Part shown: piece by piece, positions 21,082-29,068 of the stretch
How positions within the stretch are numbered: the first letter of the stretch is position 1
Layout of the letters: every line of letters starts with the position of its first letter
Source of the DNA: a virus
Virus record (IMG/VR): IMGVR_UViG_3300021433_000008
Coordinates: 1-44,727 of that record
Reading direction: 5' to 3' (one strand)
Length of the DNA: 44,727 bases
Notes under the pieces: model-generated
What the model was told of the DNA's origin: nothing
Databases searched by the model: none
Seen by the model: the letters and a program-made list of their open reading frames with translations, nothing else
Translations under genes and position numbers: made by a program

Positions 21082-21585
21082 ATGGCACCCACCGTAACGC
21101 AGGCTCCTTCGGCTTTTGACGGCCAGCAATTCTTTGCAACCTCAAGCGTAGGAACAAGCCCCGGCCCCTTCCCCGCTGTGGGCATGAACTACGCCAAGAT
21201 CAACCTGACTTCGGCGCAGATTCTCGCCTTGCTGACGACTCCAATCCAGGTCGTTGCCGCTCCGGGCGCGGGCTTCTACATCAACCCGATTGCCGTGACC
21301 ATCAACTTCATCGGCGGTTCGGTGGCCTACACCAACGCCGGCGGCGCGGTGACATTGACGGTTGGCTCGCGCACCGCTTTGACGGTGGCGGAGGGCATGA
21401 TTACGACTGTTTCCCCGAACCGCACACACCAATACACGCCATTTGCCGCCGGCCTCGACACTGCCGCCAGCCCGCCTACCGATGAAAACGCGGCCCTGTT
21501 CATCACCAAAGCGACGAACAACTACGCCGCGGGAACGGGGACGGCGTCGGTTGTGGTGTACTACACCGTCGAAGCCTTTGTATAA
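21082..21585 (+). CDS. Virion protein sharing a domain with the fibre protein at 34861
   Basis: 167 residues, GAGG site upstream of the ATG. Residues about 35-167 are clearly similar to residues about 314-446 of the fibre-like protein at 34861-36201: both contain LTSA-ILAL, the GGS-AYT-AGGAV block, the SPNR segment, PPTD-NAAL and a TNN-AAG-GTA end. A beta-rich decoration or fibre module. Located before the terminase genes, away from the main structural block, as if duplicated there. Confidence 0.7.
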   Translation: MAPTVTQAPSAFDGQQFFATSSVGTSPGPFPAVGMNYAKINLTSAQILALLTTPIQVVAAPGAGFYINPIAVTINFIGGSVAYTNAGGAVTLTVGSRTALTVAEGMITTVSPNRTHQYTPFAAGLDTAASPPTDENAALFITKATNNYAAGTGTASVVVYYTVEAFV

Positions 21586-21597
21586 TAAGGACTTAGC

Positions 21598-22296
21598 GTG
21601 CCAAATTACGTTCAGTCATCATTGCAAAATCCCCTTGCTGGGCTCATGCGTGGAGTTGCGGGTTACAGCTTCGGCAAATACCTCGCATCGACCATCTCAG
21701 CCTCACCGGGCGGATTGGTGCGCGCGGCCGGCGGAGTAGTAACGATTACCGTCAGCGCGGCGCATAATTGGCAAATCGGCGGGAACGTCTACATCGGGCT
21801 TGGAGTCATCAGCGGCGTAACCGGGCTCGAGCCAACCTCCGTGCTTGGAACTCGTTTTGACGGATGGTACACAGTGACGGCCATCGGCTCAGCGACAACC
21901 GCAACCCTGGTCCCCAACGATCCCGTCATTCTGCACCAAGCCCCGGACACGGGCGGCGTAGGTACGGCGATTGGCATTCAGTACGAATCTCCGGCAGCCC
22001 CGCAAGCTGGCCAAGCCTTTGCCCTGTCAGGCCCAGTTTCACTCAACTCATCGCTTGGCTTTGCGGTCGATGGCAAGTTCAGCGGAGCTCCCGGAGCCTT
22101 CGAAGTGGACATCCAGGGCGCCGACGCTGATGCTGACGCGAACTATCAGACGCTTGCCGGCTTCAACATCACGAGCGTAGACGCCACCAACAACACCTTC
22201 CACGCCGATTGCACCTGGAACATACCGAAGTTCGCCCGGGTAAGACTACTCAGCGTAACCAACGCGGTCGGCTTGGTAGCGGCGATCCGAGGATAA
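21598..22296 (+). CDS. Beta-rich virion or decoration protein, 232 residues
   Basis: GTG start at 21598 with AAGGA upstream. Alternating Thr/Val/Gly segments (VVTITVSAAHNWQIGGNVY) and a GWYTVTAIGSATTATLV strand pair give an all-beta protein like a head decoration or fibre domain. Its first repeat-like element echoes the GYNG/GWYT module of the other tail proteins here. Position between the early control region and the terminase; role inferred. Confidence 0.6.
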   Translation: MPNYVQSSLQNPLAGLMRGVAGYSFGKYLASTISASPGGLVRAAGGVVTITVSAAHNWQIGGNVYIGLGVISGVTGLEPTSVLGTRFDGWYTVTAIGSATTATLVPNDPVILHQAPDTGGVGTAIGIQYESPAAPQAGQAFALSGPVSLNSSLGFAVDGKFSGAPGAFEVDIQGADADADANYQTLAGFNITSVDATNNTFHADCTWNIPKFARVRLLSVTNAVGLVAAIRG

Positions 22297-22322
22297 TCTC
22301 ACTGCTAACAGTGAGTGGAACA

Positions 22323-22619
22323 ATGGCTAATACAGAAAATCTCAAGCCTTGGCAGCCTGGTCAGAGCGGCAATCCTTCAGGACGCCCCAAGACAAAGCCT
22401 ATCACCAAGGCATTGCAGGACTTATTTGAAGATCCGGAGTTTGCGAAGGCTTTCGCACAAGCGGCAGTAGACCACGCCAACAAAGGCAGCGGAACCCATT
22501 TCAAGGAAATCGCTGAGAGGCTCGAAGGTAAGGTGCCTCAAGCGATTGTCGGCGAGGATGGCAGTCCGCTTCAGGTTCAGTGGACCGGAATGCCGAGCCG
22601 CGGTGAATGCCCACCATAA
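22323..22619 (+). CDS. Terminase small-subunit-like (DUF5681-type) protein
   Basis: 98 residues from the ATG at 22323; a longer frame starts 114 bases upstream but overlaps the previous gene. The N-terminal WQPGQSGNPSGRPK is the signature of DUF5681, found in small proteins just before large terminase genes and taken as the packaging recognition subunit. The gene ends 13 bases inside the large terminase. The DNA-recognition role is family knowledge and inference. Confidence 0.75.
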   Translation: MANTENLKPWQPGQSGNPSGRPKTKPITKALQDLFEDPEFAKAFAQAAVDHANKGSGTHFKEIAERLEGKVPQAIVGEDGSPLQVQWTGMPSRGECPP

Positions 22620-24109
22620 ACATTGGAGAATTTTACACTCCTGACCACGGCGCATCTTGGGGGCCACAGCATCAATTCCATGCAAGTACAGCCAGATACC
22701 CACTTCAAGAAGGCACTCGCGGCGGCGGCAAGACGCTGGCGCTTCTTTGGGAAGGCATTCGCTCGGCTTGCGAAGTCCCTGGCTCAAACAATCTTCTGCT
22801 TCGCCGCACGCTCAAATCCAGCCAGCAAGGCGGCATTGAAGATCACTTCCTCAAGTACGTTCCGAAGGGCATCTACCGGCAGTACAACGGCCAGCAGCAC
22901 ACCGTCTATTTCCACAACAAGTCCAATCTTTTCTTCGGGCACATTAAAGCCGATAGCGACCTCAAGCAACTCCAGGGGCCTGAGTATCTCTACGTCGGCT
23001 GGGACGAACTCACGCAGTTTACTTATCCTCAGTGGGCTTTCATTAAAGGCTCCAATCGTTGTCCGGTTCCGCTCGATATTTACGGTGACAAGCCGCGCGC
23101 CCGTATGGCCGGGGGCACTAATCCTAACGGAATCGGGTCTGGCTGGGTCAAAGCTCTGTGGATTCAGCACAAGCTTCCGGCCGGCATAGTCGATGACACC
23201 TACAACCCAGCGGACTACGAAGTCATCCACTCAAGCTTTGCCGACAATCCCATCTATGCCAACGACGCCGAATACATCGCCGGACTTAGTTCGCTTCCTC
23301 CCAATCTCCGAGCAGCGTGGCTTGAAGGCAGTTGGGACATCCTTGCCGGGCAGTTCTTTCCGAACTGGGACATCCAGCGGCACGTCAAAGCTTTTACGTT
23401 TCAGGATTGGCAGCCTAGATGGATCGGTATTGATTGGGGCTTCAACCACGCCACCTGCGTACTTTGGTTCACCAACGCCGAAGTCGTTGATTCTTTTGGG
23501 CAAAAGAAGACGGTTATCGTTTGTTACCGCGAGCTGGTTAGGCGCGGAATTAATGAGCAGACGCTTGCAGAACTCATCGTCGAGCACTCCACTGATCCGA
23601 TAACCAAGAATGTTGAGCCGATCAGCCATGTTTACCTTTCTCCCGACCGATTCAACCGCGTCAACGAAGAGCACACGATTGCCGATAGAATGGGTGACGT
23701 GCTGGCCGGAAGTGGTTTACCTCGACCCGAGCGAGCAAACAACGACCGTGTGGGCGGCTGGCGGCTCATCTACACGCTACTCGACACCGAGGGCTTGGTT
23801 GTCTCTGCCAACTGCCGTGACGTTATCGAATCGTTCCCGCTGCTGATGCGGGACGACAAAGACCTGGAAGACGCGGCCAAGACCGATGATCTGGCAGACG
23901 ACGTACTCGAAAGTTTTAGGTACGCCACGATGTCGTACTTCAATCCCAGGCCCATTCCGCGAGCAATCCAAGACGATTTGCGCGTCAAAGCAATTCCCGA
24001 CATGACGGCTAAATATCTAGAAATCATGCGCTTAGAGGCGCGCAAGCCCGGAAGCGAGTTGTTCATCAACATGCCTAATCGTGTGGCTCCGTGGCGAAGA
24101 CAACAATGA
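22607..24109 (+). CDS. terL: Terminase large subunit
   Basis: 500 residues, usual length. Walker A GTRGGGKT at residues 36-43; Walker B with the catalytic Glu in YLYVGWDE at 127-134; then the RNase H-like nuclease: D276 in WIGIDWGF and D431/D432 in the C-terminal LADDVLESF segment. The ATPase drives DNA into the head and the nuclease cuts the concatemer. It follows the small-subunit-like gene, overlapping it by 13 bases. The C-terminus after about residue 450 is basic and variable. Confidence 0.95.
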   Translation: MPTINIGEFYTPDHGASWGPQHQFHASTARYPLQEGTRGGGKTLALLWEGIRSACEVPGSNNLLLRRTLKSSQQGGIEDHFLKYVPKGIYRQYNGQQHTVYFHNKSNLFFGHIKADSDLKQLQGPEYLYVGWDELTQFTYPQWAFIKGSNRCPVPLDIYGDKPRARMAGGTNPNGIGSGWVKALWIQHKLPAGIVDDTYNPADYEVIHSSFADNPIYANDAEYIAGLSSLPPNLRAAWLEGSWDILAGQFFPNWDIQRHVKAFTFQDWQPRWIGIDWGFNHATCVLWFTNAEVVDSFGQKKTVIVCYRELVRRGINEQTLAELIVEHSTDPITKNVEPISHVYLSPDRFNRVNEEHTIADRMGDVLAGSGLPRPERANNDRVGGWRLIYTLLDTEGLVVSANCRDVIESFPLLMRDDKDLEDAAKTDDLADDVLESFRYATMSYFNPRPIPRAIQDDLRVKAIPDMTAKYLEIMRLEARKPGSELFINMPNRVAPWRRQQ

Positions 24110-24225
24110 ATCGACACTCCCCTACGATGTATAGGGCAGGTTACGTACGACTGCAAGTAATCAAATTCAATAAGATGTTGTACAAGAATTGTGATCGGCT
24201 GTCTCCGGCCCCGGAGTGGCGATAA

Positions 24226-24531
24226 GTGAAACGCGCTAAACAACTTGAGCTTTACTCTCCTGAAGCCAGGCTGATAGAGATTCTCGACAGAGAACTCCAG
24301 CGCGCGCATGCCAAAGAAGACTTTCTGTCAGGAAAGATTGAACGCCTGGAGCTAGCCATGGCGGCATTCAGCAACGCCCCAGCCAAGGCTTACGTCGATC
24401 GCACCGACGCCAAGCCTATCACCGAGGTTCCCGTGCCCGAGCCAGCCAAGAAGACCTGGAAGCAGACCAAAGCGGAGTGGGACGCCTTGCCTGACGACAA
24501 GAAGCAGGCAGCGATTGAAGGAGCGAATTGA
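24226..24531 (+). CDS. Hypothetical helical protein, 101 residues
   Basis: GTG at 24226 with a GGAG site. N-terminal half is a charged helix or coiled coil (LIEILDRELQRAHAKEDF); the C-terminal half is Pro/Lys-rich (VPVPEPAKKTWKQTKAEWD). The 116-base gap before it has no clear terminator. No family recognised; it could be a packaging accessory. Confidence 0.55.
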   Translation: MKRAKQLELYSPEARLIEILDRELQRAHAKEDFLSGKIERLELAMAAFSNAPAKAYVDRTDAKPITEVPVPEPAKKTWKQTKAEWDALPDDKKQAAIEGAN

Positions 24532-24557
24532 CAACGCCTTATCACCTATGATAATCA

Positions 24558-25019
24558 ATGCGCATGAGTACGCACCGCGTTACGGTACTTCTCACAGACG
24601 AGGAATATGCGGAAGTGAGGCGTCTGGCTGGAATGGTACCGTTGAGTGCGTGGTTCAGGAGCGCTGGGCTTGGACATCAGGGTACAAATTCGGGGCTGTT
24701 GCGGGACCAAGGAGTACGTGTGGGTGGAGGGGGGGTTGATGCGGCTGGAGGACTACATGAGCAGGCGGGCGATACGAAGGCTGCGACTCCGCGAAGGCGA
24801 CGTGGTGCTGGTACGCGACAGCGAGACATTGCGCGCGCTCATGGAAACCTGCCGGGAAATGTCGGAGGTTCCGCCGTGCCCGATTGTGGTGGCGCCGGAG
24901 GGGGTACATCGGCTGAGCAGAGAGTATTTGCAAAGGCTGCTTGCGGGCATGACGCCGAACCGGGACTTGGCGGGAAATGTCGGAAGTGGGGATGTTCCAA
25001 CTACGCATATGCGAGGTGA
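24558..25019 (+). CDS. Ribbon-helix-helix frame, probably frameshifted after about residue 38
   Basis: The first 38 residues (HRVTVLLTDEEYAEVRRLAG, then PLSAWFRSAGL) fit an Arc/MetJ-type ribbon-helix-helix DNA-binding domain. Beyond about 24670 this frame becomes a Gly/Ala/Arg-rich reading with no protein-like features. The +1 frame, which overlaps it to 25026, is the protein-like one. Either the gene is frameshifted (naturally or by a sequence error) or an RHH protein lacks its normal stop. A regulator is likely for the N-terminal part. Confidence 0.4.
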   Translation: MRMSTHRVTVLLTDEEYAEVRRLAGMVPLSAWFRSAGLGHQGTNSGLLRDQGVRVGGGGVDAAGGLHEQAGDTKAATPRRRRGAGTRQRDIARAHGNLPGNVGGSAVPDCGGAGGGTSAEQRVFAKAACGHDAEPGLGGKCRKWGCSNYAYAR

Positions 25020-25026
25020 CCTGTGA
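24670..25026 (+). CDS. Hypothetical protein, 118 residues
   Basis: TTG at 24670 has a CAGGAG site seven bases upstream and continues a protein-like reading (LDIRVQIRGCCGTKEYVWVE, then RLREGDVVLVRDS and PPCPIVVAPEGVHRL). A GTG at 24646 and an ATG at 24739 are other starts. It overlaps the RHH frame in the preceding phase, and fusing the two by a +1 shift near 24665 would give one regulator-like protein. Coupled (GTGA) to the next gene. Confidence 0.5.
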   Translation: MDIRVQIRGCCGTKEYVWVEGGLMRLEDYMSRRAIRRLRLREGDVVLVRDSETLRALMETCREMSEVPPCPIVVAPEGVHRLSREYLQRLLAGMTPNRDLAGNVGSGDVPTTHMRGDL

Positions 25027-25376
25027 AAGGTGCGACGAGTTTTGACGGTAAGCTGTCCGGCAACGTGCAAACCGTAGGACGCTACGACGAAAGCAAGAAG
25101 CCTGCCGGCGGGGAAGACATCCATTCCGTAGTGGCCAAGCACGGCCCAGCCGACCGCCACGTCATCACCAAGACAGCCAAAGGCTTCCACTCAGAAACCA
25201 GCCACGGCGGGCACATCCACCACGCCGACCACGCCACGCTTGACGAAGCGCACCAGCACGGCAAAGTAGCCATGGAAGACGCCGAGCACAACACCATGGG
25301 CGAAGATGCGATGAGCAATGCCGGAGAGCGTGGAGCAGCGGAGAAGCCGATGGGCGGCAAGAGTTACATGGAATGA
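25023..25376 (+). CDS. His-rich hypothetical protein, 117 residues
   Basis: GTG overlaps the preceding stop. Middle region very rich in His and Asp (SHGGHIHHADHATLDEAHQH), which could bind metal; Gly/Lys-rich ends. Located between the terminase and portal genes. Possibly a virion or head-completion protein; not recognised. Confidence 0.55.
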   Translation: MKGATSFDGKLSGNVQTVGRYDESKKPAGGEDIHSVVAKHGPADRHVITKTAKGFHSETSHGGHIHHADHATLDEAHQHGKVAMEDAEHNTMGEDAMSNAGERGAAEKPMGGKSYME

Positions 25377-25504
25377 ACAATCTGCGCTGGCAATATCGCC
25401 TTTGGCTTTTTTGGAAAGCGTTCGAGCCTAATAGGAAAGTTGGCTGGGCTTGGCCGTGGCGTTGGGCGTGCTTCAAAGCCTGTATAGGTTTTAAGCGAGT
25501 CTAA
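25373..25504 (+). CDS. 43-residue Trp/Arg-rich protein
   Basis: ATG at 25373 overlaps the preceding stop (ATGA). Nine Trp and many basic residues (LRWQYRLWLFWKAF, then VGWAWPWRWACFKAC). Could associate with a membrane or nucleic acid. Too small for most gene finders; coupling supports it. Confidence 0.45.
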   Translation: MNNLRWQYRLWLFWKAFEPNRKVGWAWPWRWACFKACIGFKRV

Positions 25505-25506
25505 TC

Positions 25507-25665
25507 GTGCCCGCCACGTCTCGCGCGCAATTCAGGTGGCTCCATACTTCTGACGCGGCAAAGAAGCTTGGCAAATCCGGCGTCAAGGAATGGATAGGCG
25601 CAACCGGCAGTCCGAAGAAACTCCCTGAGAGGAAATCGACAAAGTGGGTCAATAAAGATGGATAG
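25507..25665 (+). CDS. 52-residue basic protein of head-gene neighbourhood
   Basis: GTG at 25507. Begins MPATSRAQFRWLHTSDAAKK and ends in a Lys-rich segment with LPERK, a layout seen in short MPAKS-type phage proteins encoded near terminase, portal and head genes. Function unknown. Its stop lies eight bases inside the next gene. Confidence 0.55.
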   Translation: MPATSRAQFRWLHTSDAAKKLGKSGVKEWIGATGSPKKLPERKSTKWVNKDG

Positions 25666-25978
25666 GCGAGGATTCCTGAGATCGCTTGTTGGCGGAGTTG
25701 CTGTTGGCGCGGCTGTGCGCACTTGGCCGTTCAGGGTTTACAGTTTCCCAAGCCAGATTAAATCTTCATCTTTCATCGTCAGTTCCAACCTTTTTCAGCC
25801 CGGCGACGATATTCTATTTCTGCATCCGACACAGGCAAAGGCATTGAACGATCTTGTGTACCGAATAACGGCAGTCGACCAAGTCGAGCGCACAATCTCT
25901 TTTGAAGCCATTCGCCAGTCGCAATACCACTGGAAAAATCTCAACCGTAGTCCGCAATGCCAAACACTGAAGAGTTAG
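25658..25978 (+). CDS. Tat-leader small protein in the packaging module
   Basis: 106 residues. MDRRGFLRSLVGGVAVGAAV is a textbook twin-arginine signal (R-R-x-F-L plus hydrophobic core). The mature part is beta-like (SSFIVSSNLFQPGDDILFL, then VYRITAVDQVERTISFE), resembling a small tail or adaptor OB/SH3-type domain. A Tat signal on a protein encoded between terminase and portal is unexpected. Its end overlaps the portal start by 22 bases. Either it is exported or the leader is a structural mimic. Confidence 0.6.
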   Translation: MDRRGFLRSLVGGVAVGAAVRTWPFRVYSFPSQIKSSSFIVSSNLFQPGDDILFLHPTQAKALNDLVYRITAVDQVERTISFEAIRQSQYHWKNLNRSPQCQTLKS

Positions 25979-28431
25979 CCGCTAGCCAAGGATCGCAAGA
26001 CCCTGAGCAGCAAAACGAGCAGGAACAGAAGTTCCAGCCTGGAGAGCTGTGCTCCGTCGATGCCACCAACAACCGCGTCGAGATCGCCGACGATGACGAA
26101 GAGGCGGAAGCCAAGCGCACCTGCATCAAGCATCTGTGCTCACGGGTAGCACAGCGGGACATGGTAAGCCGCCGCTTGGAAGTCCGGGACGCTTGGAAAG
26201 CGCGCTACTTCTACCGCGGCAACCAGCACTTGCTCGACGGCCCCAAAGGGACGCTCGTAACTCCTTCGATGGTCAGCCTTGGCGGGCAAAGCTTTGACGA
26301 CCACAACGACGAAACAAACATCTACTTGGGATTTGGGGACATTCTTGGCGCGGCTCTGACCGCTGCACTGCCTGCTGTCCGGTTCGAGCCCGAAGATCCC
26401 ACCAACGCCAGCGACATCTCAGCCAGTGAGAATGCCGAAAAAGCCCGCCAACTGATCGAACGCAACAACGACATGCTGACGGTCTTGGCCGACCTTTCGC
26501 GGTATCTCTACACCGATGGACGATGCGTGCTTGAAGCGAGACATGTTCTCGACGGGCAGCGCTTCGGCTATTCGAATCCCGGCGTCACCGAAGAGCAGGA
26601 AGAAGTAGCCTATTTGCCGGAGCAGGGCGAGAATCCCACGCCGCAGGAAAGCGGGCAAGCGGGAACAGGCGTGCCGCGAGGCTCGGAAGTCATTACTTGC
26701 TACGGAGTGCTTGAATCGAAAGTAGCTGTCCAATCGAACTGCCTTGCTGACACTTCTTACCTGCAAATCAGCAAAGAGGGCGACATAACCAAGTTCAAGA
26801 CGGAGTACCCCGACAAGGCCGATGAAATCAAAGCCGGGCAATCGCCTACGGCGGAATCCGAGTACGAGCGTCTGGCCAGAACCGCCATTATGATGGGTAT
26901 GCGGCCATCTGGGCAGAACCGCGACTCGATGGCGCACAACGCCACCAAGCAACGCACCTGGATGCGGCCAGAGTTTTACACCGAAGAGGAAGACGACGAT
27001 CTGAGAAACTGGCTGTACCAGGAGTTTCCCAAAGGGCTAATGGCCGTCATGGTTGGCAAGACGCTTTGCGAGCAGCGAAACGAATCCATGGACGACCATT
27101 TAACGCTGATCCATGCCCGGTCGGGAGACGGCGCGCACCGGCCAGCTCTAGGCAGTCCGGTCATTCCCATCCAGGAAAAGCTCAACGATTGCGTGGAACT
27201 GACGCACGAAAGCTTCATGCACCTGATCCCTCGGGTTTGGGTAGGCTCGGAGATTGATGTTGCGGCGTTGCAGGATGCGGAGCGCCGACCAGGGCAATAC
27301 TTGAAGGCTCCGAAAGTCACCGGCAAAGGCACCGCCGACCTGTTTTTCACCGAGCAGCAAATCGAAATTGCTCAAGGCATGATTCAGTACATGCAATGGC
27401 TGTTTGGCGAAGCTCCGCAATTCCTTTGTGGAGGAAGCCCGGCTCTTTTTGGCGGAGACACGCAAGGCAATAACACGCTTGGAGGAATCACCATCCAGCG
27501 CGATCAGGCGCTCGGGCGAGTGGGGCTGACCTGGCGGAACATCCGCGGCGGCTATGCGAATCTGATTCGCCAAGCGGTGCAAGCTGCAGCCACGTACCGC
27601 GAAGAGACCATGACTGGAACCGTTCCAGGCCAGGGCAAGCAGATGCAAAAGCTGGCCATCGACCCGAACGACCTCAGAGGGAACATCAGATGCTTCCCCG
27701 ACCAGGACGACAATTTCCCCGAGAGCTGGGTAGCGAAACGCGCAGTCTGGAACAACGCGATCGGCATGGCGGCAAAGAATCCTCTGCTGGCCAAAGTCTT
27801 GAGCACCGCGCGCAACATGATGCTGGCCAAGGACAAAGCCGGGTTGCCGGAAATGGTCATTCCCGGAGCGGACTCCAGCGAAAAGCAGATGGGCGAGATT
27901 CAGATTCTCTTGCAATCGGCCCCGGAGCCCAATCCCGCCCTACAGCAAGCCCAGCAAAAGATTCAGCAAGCGGCCATCGAGGCTCAGCAGAAGGGAATTC
28001 CCATTCCGCCCGAAGCAGCGCAGCAAGCCCAGCAGCAACTCGCACAAATCCCGCAAGTTATCTCGACGGTAAAACTCGGCAAGCTTGACGATCACGCCGG
28101 GGAGATGAATGAAATCGAAACGTGGGCGAGATCGAGCGACGGAATCCGAGCGGCAGCGGAACAGCCCGAAGGCTATGAAAACGTGATGACGCACTACGAC
28201 GAGCACGCCGCGGCGCTCAAGGCTCAGCAGGCAGGCAACCAACCGCAAGGCAAGCCGCCCAGCGATTCCTTGACTGTAAATTTCAAAGACCTCCCGATTG
28301 ATGGTAAAGTCCAAGCCGCCGGGAAGGTTGGCATCCAACTCGATGCTGGGAAGATGCAAGCCGAAGAGCAGCAGGAAGACGCCAAGGAATTGGCGGTTAA
28401 AGCAGCGCAAAAACCGCCGATGATTCAATGA
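25957..28431 (+). CDS. Portal protein
   Basis: 824 residues, near the size of podovirus portals. Acidic N-terminus, then a core with YFYRGNQHLLDGPKGTL-like region, GFGDILGAALTAALPAVRFE, long helices (QIEIAQGMIQYMQWLFGE) and a C-terminal Gln/Pro-rich and coiled-coil tail (ALQQAQQKIQQAAIEAQQKG). Position directly before scaffold and capsid genes supports portal. Twelve copies would form the DNA channel. The call is by context and composition; no single motif proves it. Confidence 0.8.
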   Translation: MPNTEELAASQGSQDPEQQNEQEQKFQPGELCSVDATNNRVEIADDDEEAEAKRTCIKHLCSRVAQRDMVSRRLEVRDAWKARYFYRGNQHLLDGPKGTLVTPSMVSLGGQSFDDHNDETNIYLGFGDILGAALTAALPAVRFEPEDPTNASDISASENAEKARQLIERNNDMLTVLADLSRYLYTDGRCVLEARHVLDGQRFGYSNPGVTEEQEEVAYLPEQGENPTPQESGQAGTGVPRGSEVITCYGVLESKVAVQSNCLADTSYLQISKEGDITKFKTEYPDKADEIKAGQSPTAESEYERLARTAIMMGMRPSGQNRDSMAHNATKQRTWMRPEFYTEEEDDDLRNWLYQEFPKGLMAVMVGKTLCEQRNESMDDHLTLIHARSGDGAHRPALGSPVIPIQEKLNDCVELTHESFMHLIPRVWVGSEIDVAALQDAERRPGQYLKAPKVTGKGTADLFFTEQQIEIAQGMIQYMQWLFGEAPQFLCGGSPALFGGDTQGNNTLGGITIQRDQALGRVGLTWRNIRGGYANLIRQAVQAAATYREETMTGTVPGQGKQMQKLAIDPNDLRGNIRCFPDQDDNFPESWVAKRAVWNNAIGMAAKNPLLAKVLSTARNMMLAKDKAGLPEMVIPGADSSEKQMGEIQILLQSAPEPNPALQQAQQKIQQAAIEAQQKGIPIPPEAAQQAQQQLAQIPQVISTVKLGKLDDHAGEMNEIETWARSSDGIRAAAEQPEGYENVMTHYDEHAAALKAQQAGNQPQGKPPSDSLTVNFKDLPIDGKVQAAGKVGIQLDAGKMQAEEQQEDAKELAVKAAQKPPMIQ

Positions 28432-28715
28432 AGACCGAAAACGCTTTCATTATGTATTCTGGCGAGTTCGAAAGCGACGGCGCCGAGCTGTACAGCCTGA
28501 ACGGGCAGAGGTTGTTTCCTCTTATTGGCCCAAGCGGCGGCCTCAAAGCGGTTATGGCTTTTTATGTCTGGGACGGCAACCCGACCGATAAACCACTGGA
28601 CGAAGTCGGCGTGCGCGGCGAGATTTTGATGAATGACACAGAGGAGAACGTCGAAAAGGTAGTCCGGGAAACGTTCGCTAAATTCCGTTTGAAACAAAAG
28701 GAGAAAAAGCAATGA
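28428..28715 (+). CDS. 95-residue protein homologous to the C-terminus of the major capsid protein
   Basis: ATG overlaps the portal stop (ATGA). Residues about 20-68 align with residues about 389-437 of the capsid protein of this phage (from 30652): both contain LY-x-x-NGQ, FP-x-IGPSGGL, then a FY/VW-x-GN stretch and an R-x-G-x-I-L end. The codons differ widely, so this is an old duplication. It could be a capsid-like minor protein or an assembly inhibitor; a captured fragment is possible. The last 25 residues are a basic helix (TFAKFRLKQKEKKQ). Confidence 0.7.
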   Translation: MKTENAFIMYSGEFESDGAELYSLNGQRLFPLIGPSGGLKAVMAFYVWDGNPTDKPLDEVGVRGEILMNDTEENVEKVVRETFAKFRLKQKEKKQ

Positions 28716-29032
28716 CGACACAAGCACCTCCAGCACCGCCTGTACCGACCGCACCGCATGCACCTCACGCAGCATCCGTTGTCGATCCTTCAATCGCAGC
28801 AGCCGCCGCTGCCGATGCCGCCGCCAAAGCCGAAGCCGCCCGCAAGGCCGCGCTTGTGGCTTCAACCGCCCCGCCACCGCCACTCTCAGCCGTTGACATC
28901 ATGGGCCGCATCCGCGAACAGTTGGCGTTTATGAAGAATCCCAACAACACTTCCGACATGACCTACAAAGGCTGCGACCGCATCGAAGCGTTGCTGGAAT
29001 TGCTCGATCCGTTGCTGCCTGTGGTGAAGTAG
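28712..29032 (+). CDS. Ala/Pro-rich protein, 106 residues
   Basis: ATG overlaps the preceding stop. N-terminal Pro/Ala region (PPAPPVPTAPHAPHA), then poly-Ala helix, and a C-terminal helical segment (IMGRIREQLAFMKN and RIEALLELLDPLLP). Between portal and scaffold genes; could be a minor head or scaffold-associated protein. Not recognised. Confidence 0.55.
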   Translation: MTTQAPPAPPVPTAPHAPHAASVVDPSIAAAAAADAAAKAEAARKAALVASTAPPPPLSAVDIMGRIREQLAFMKNPNNTSDMTYKGCDRIEALLELLDPLLPVVK

Positions 29033-29068
29033 CGTCAATTCAGGGGACAGGGAAGAAAGGAGTAGCCC

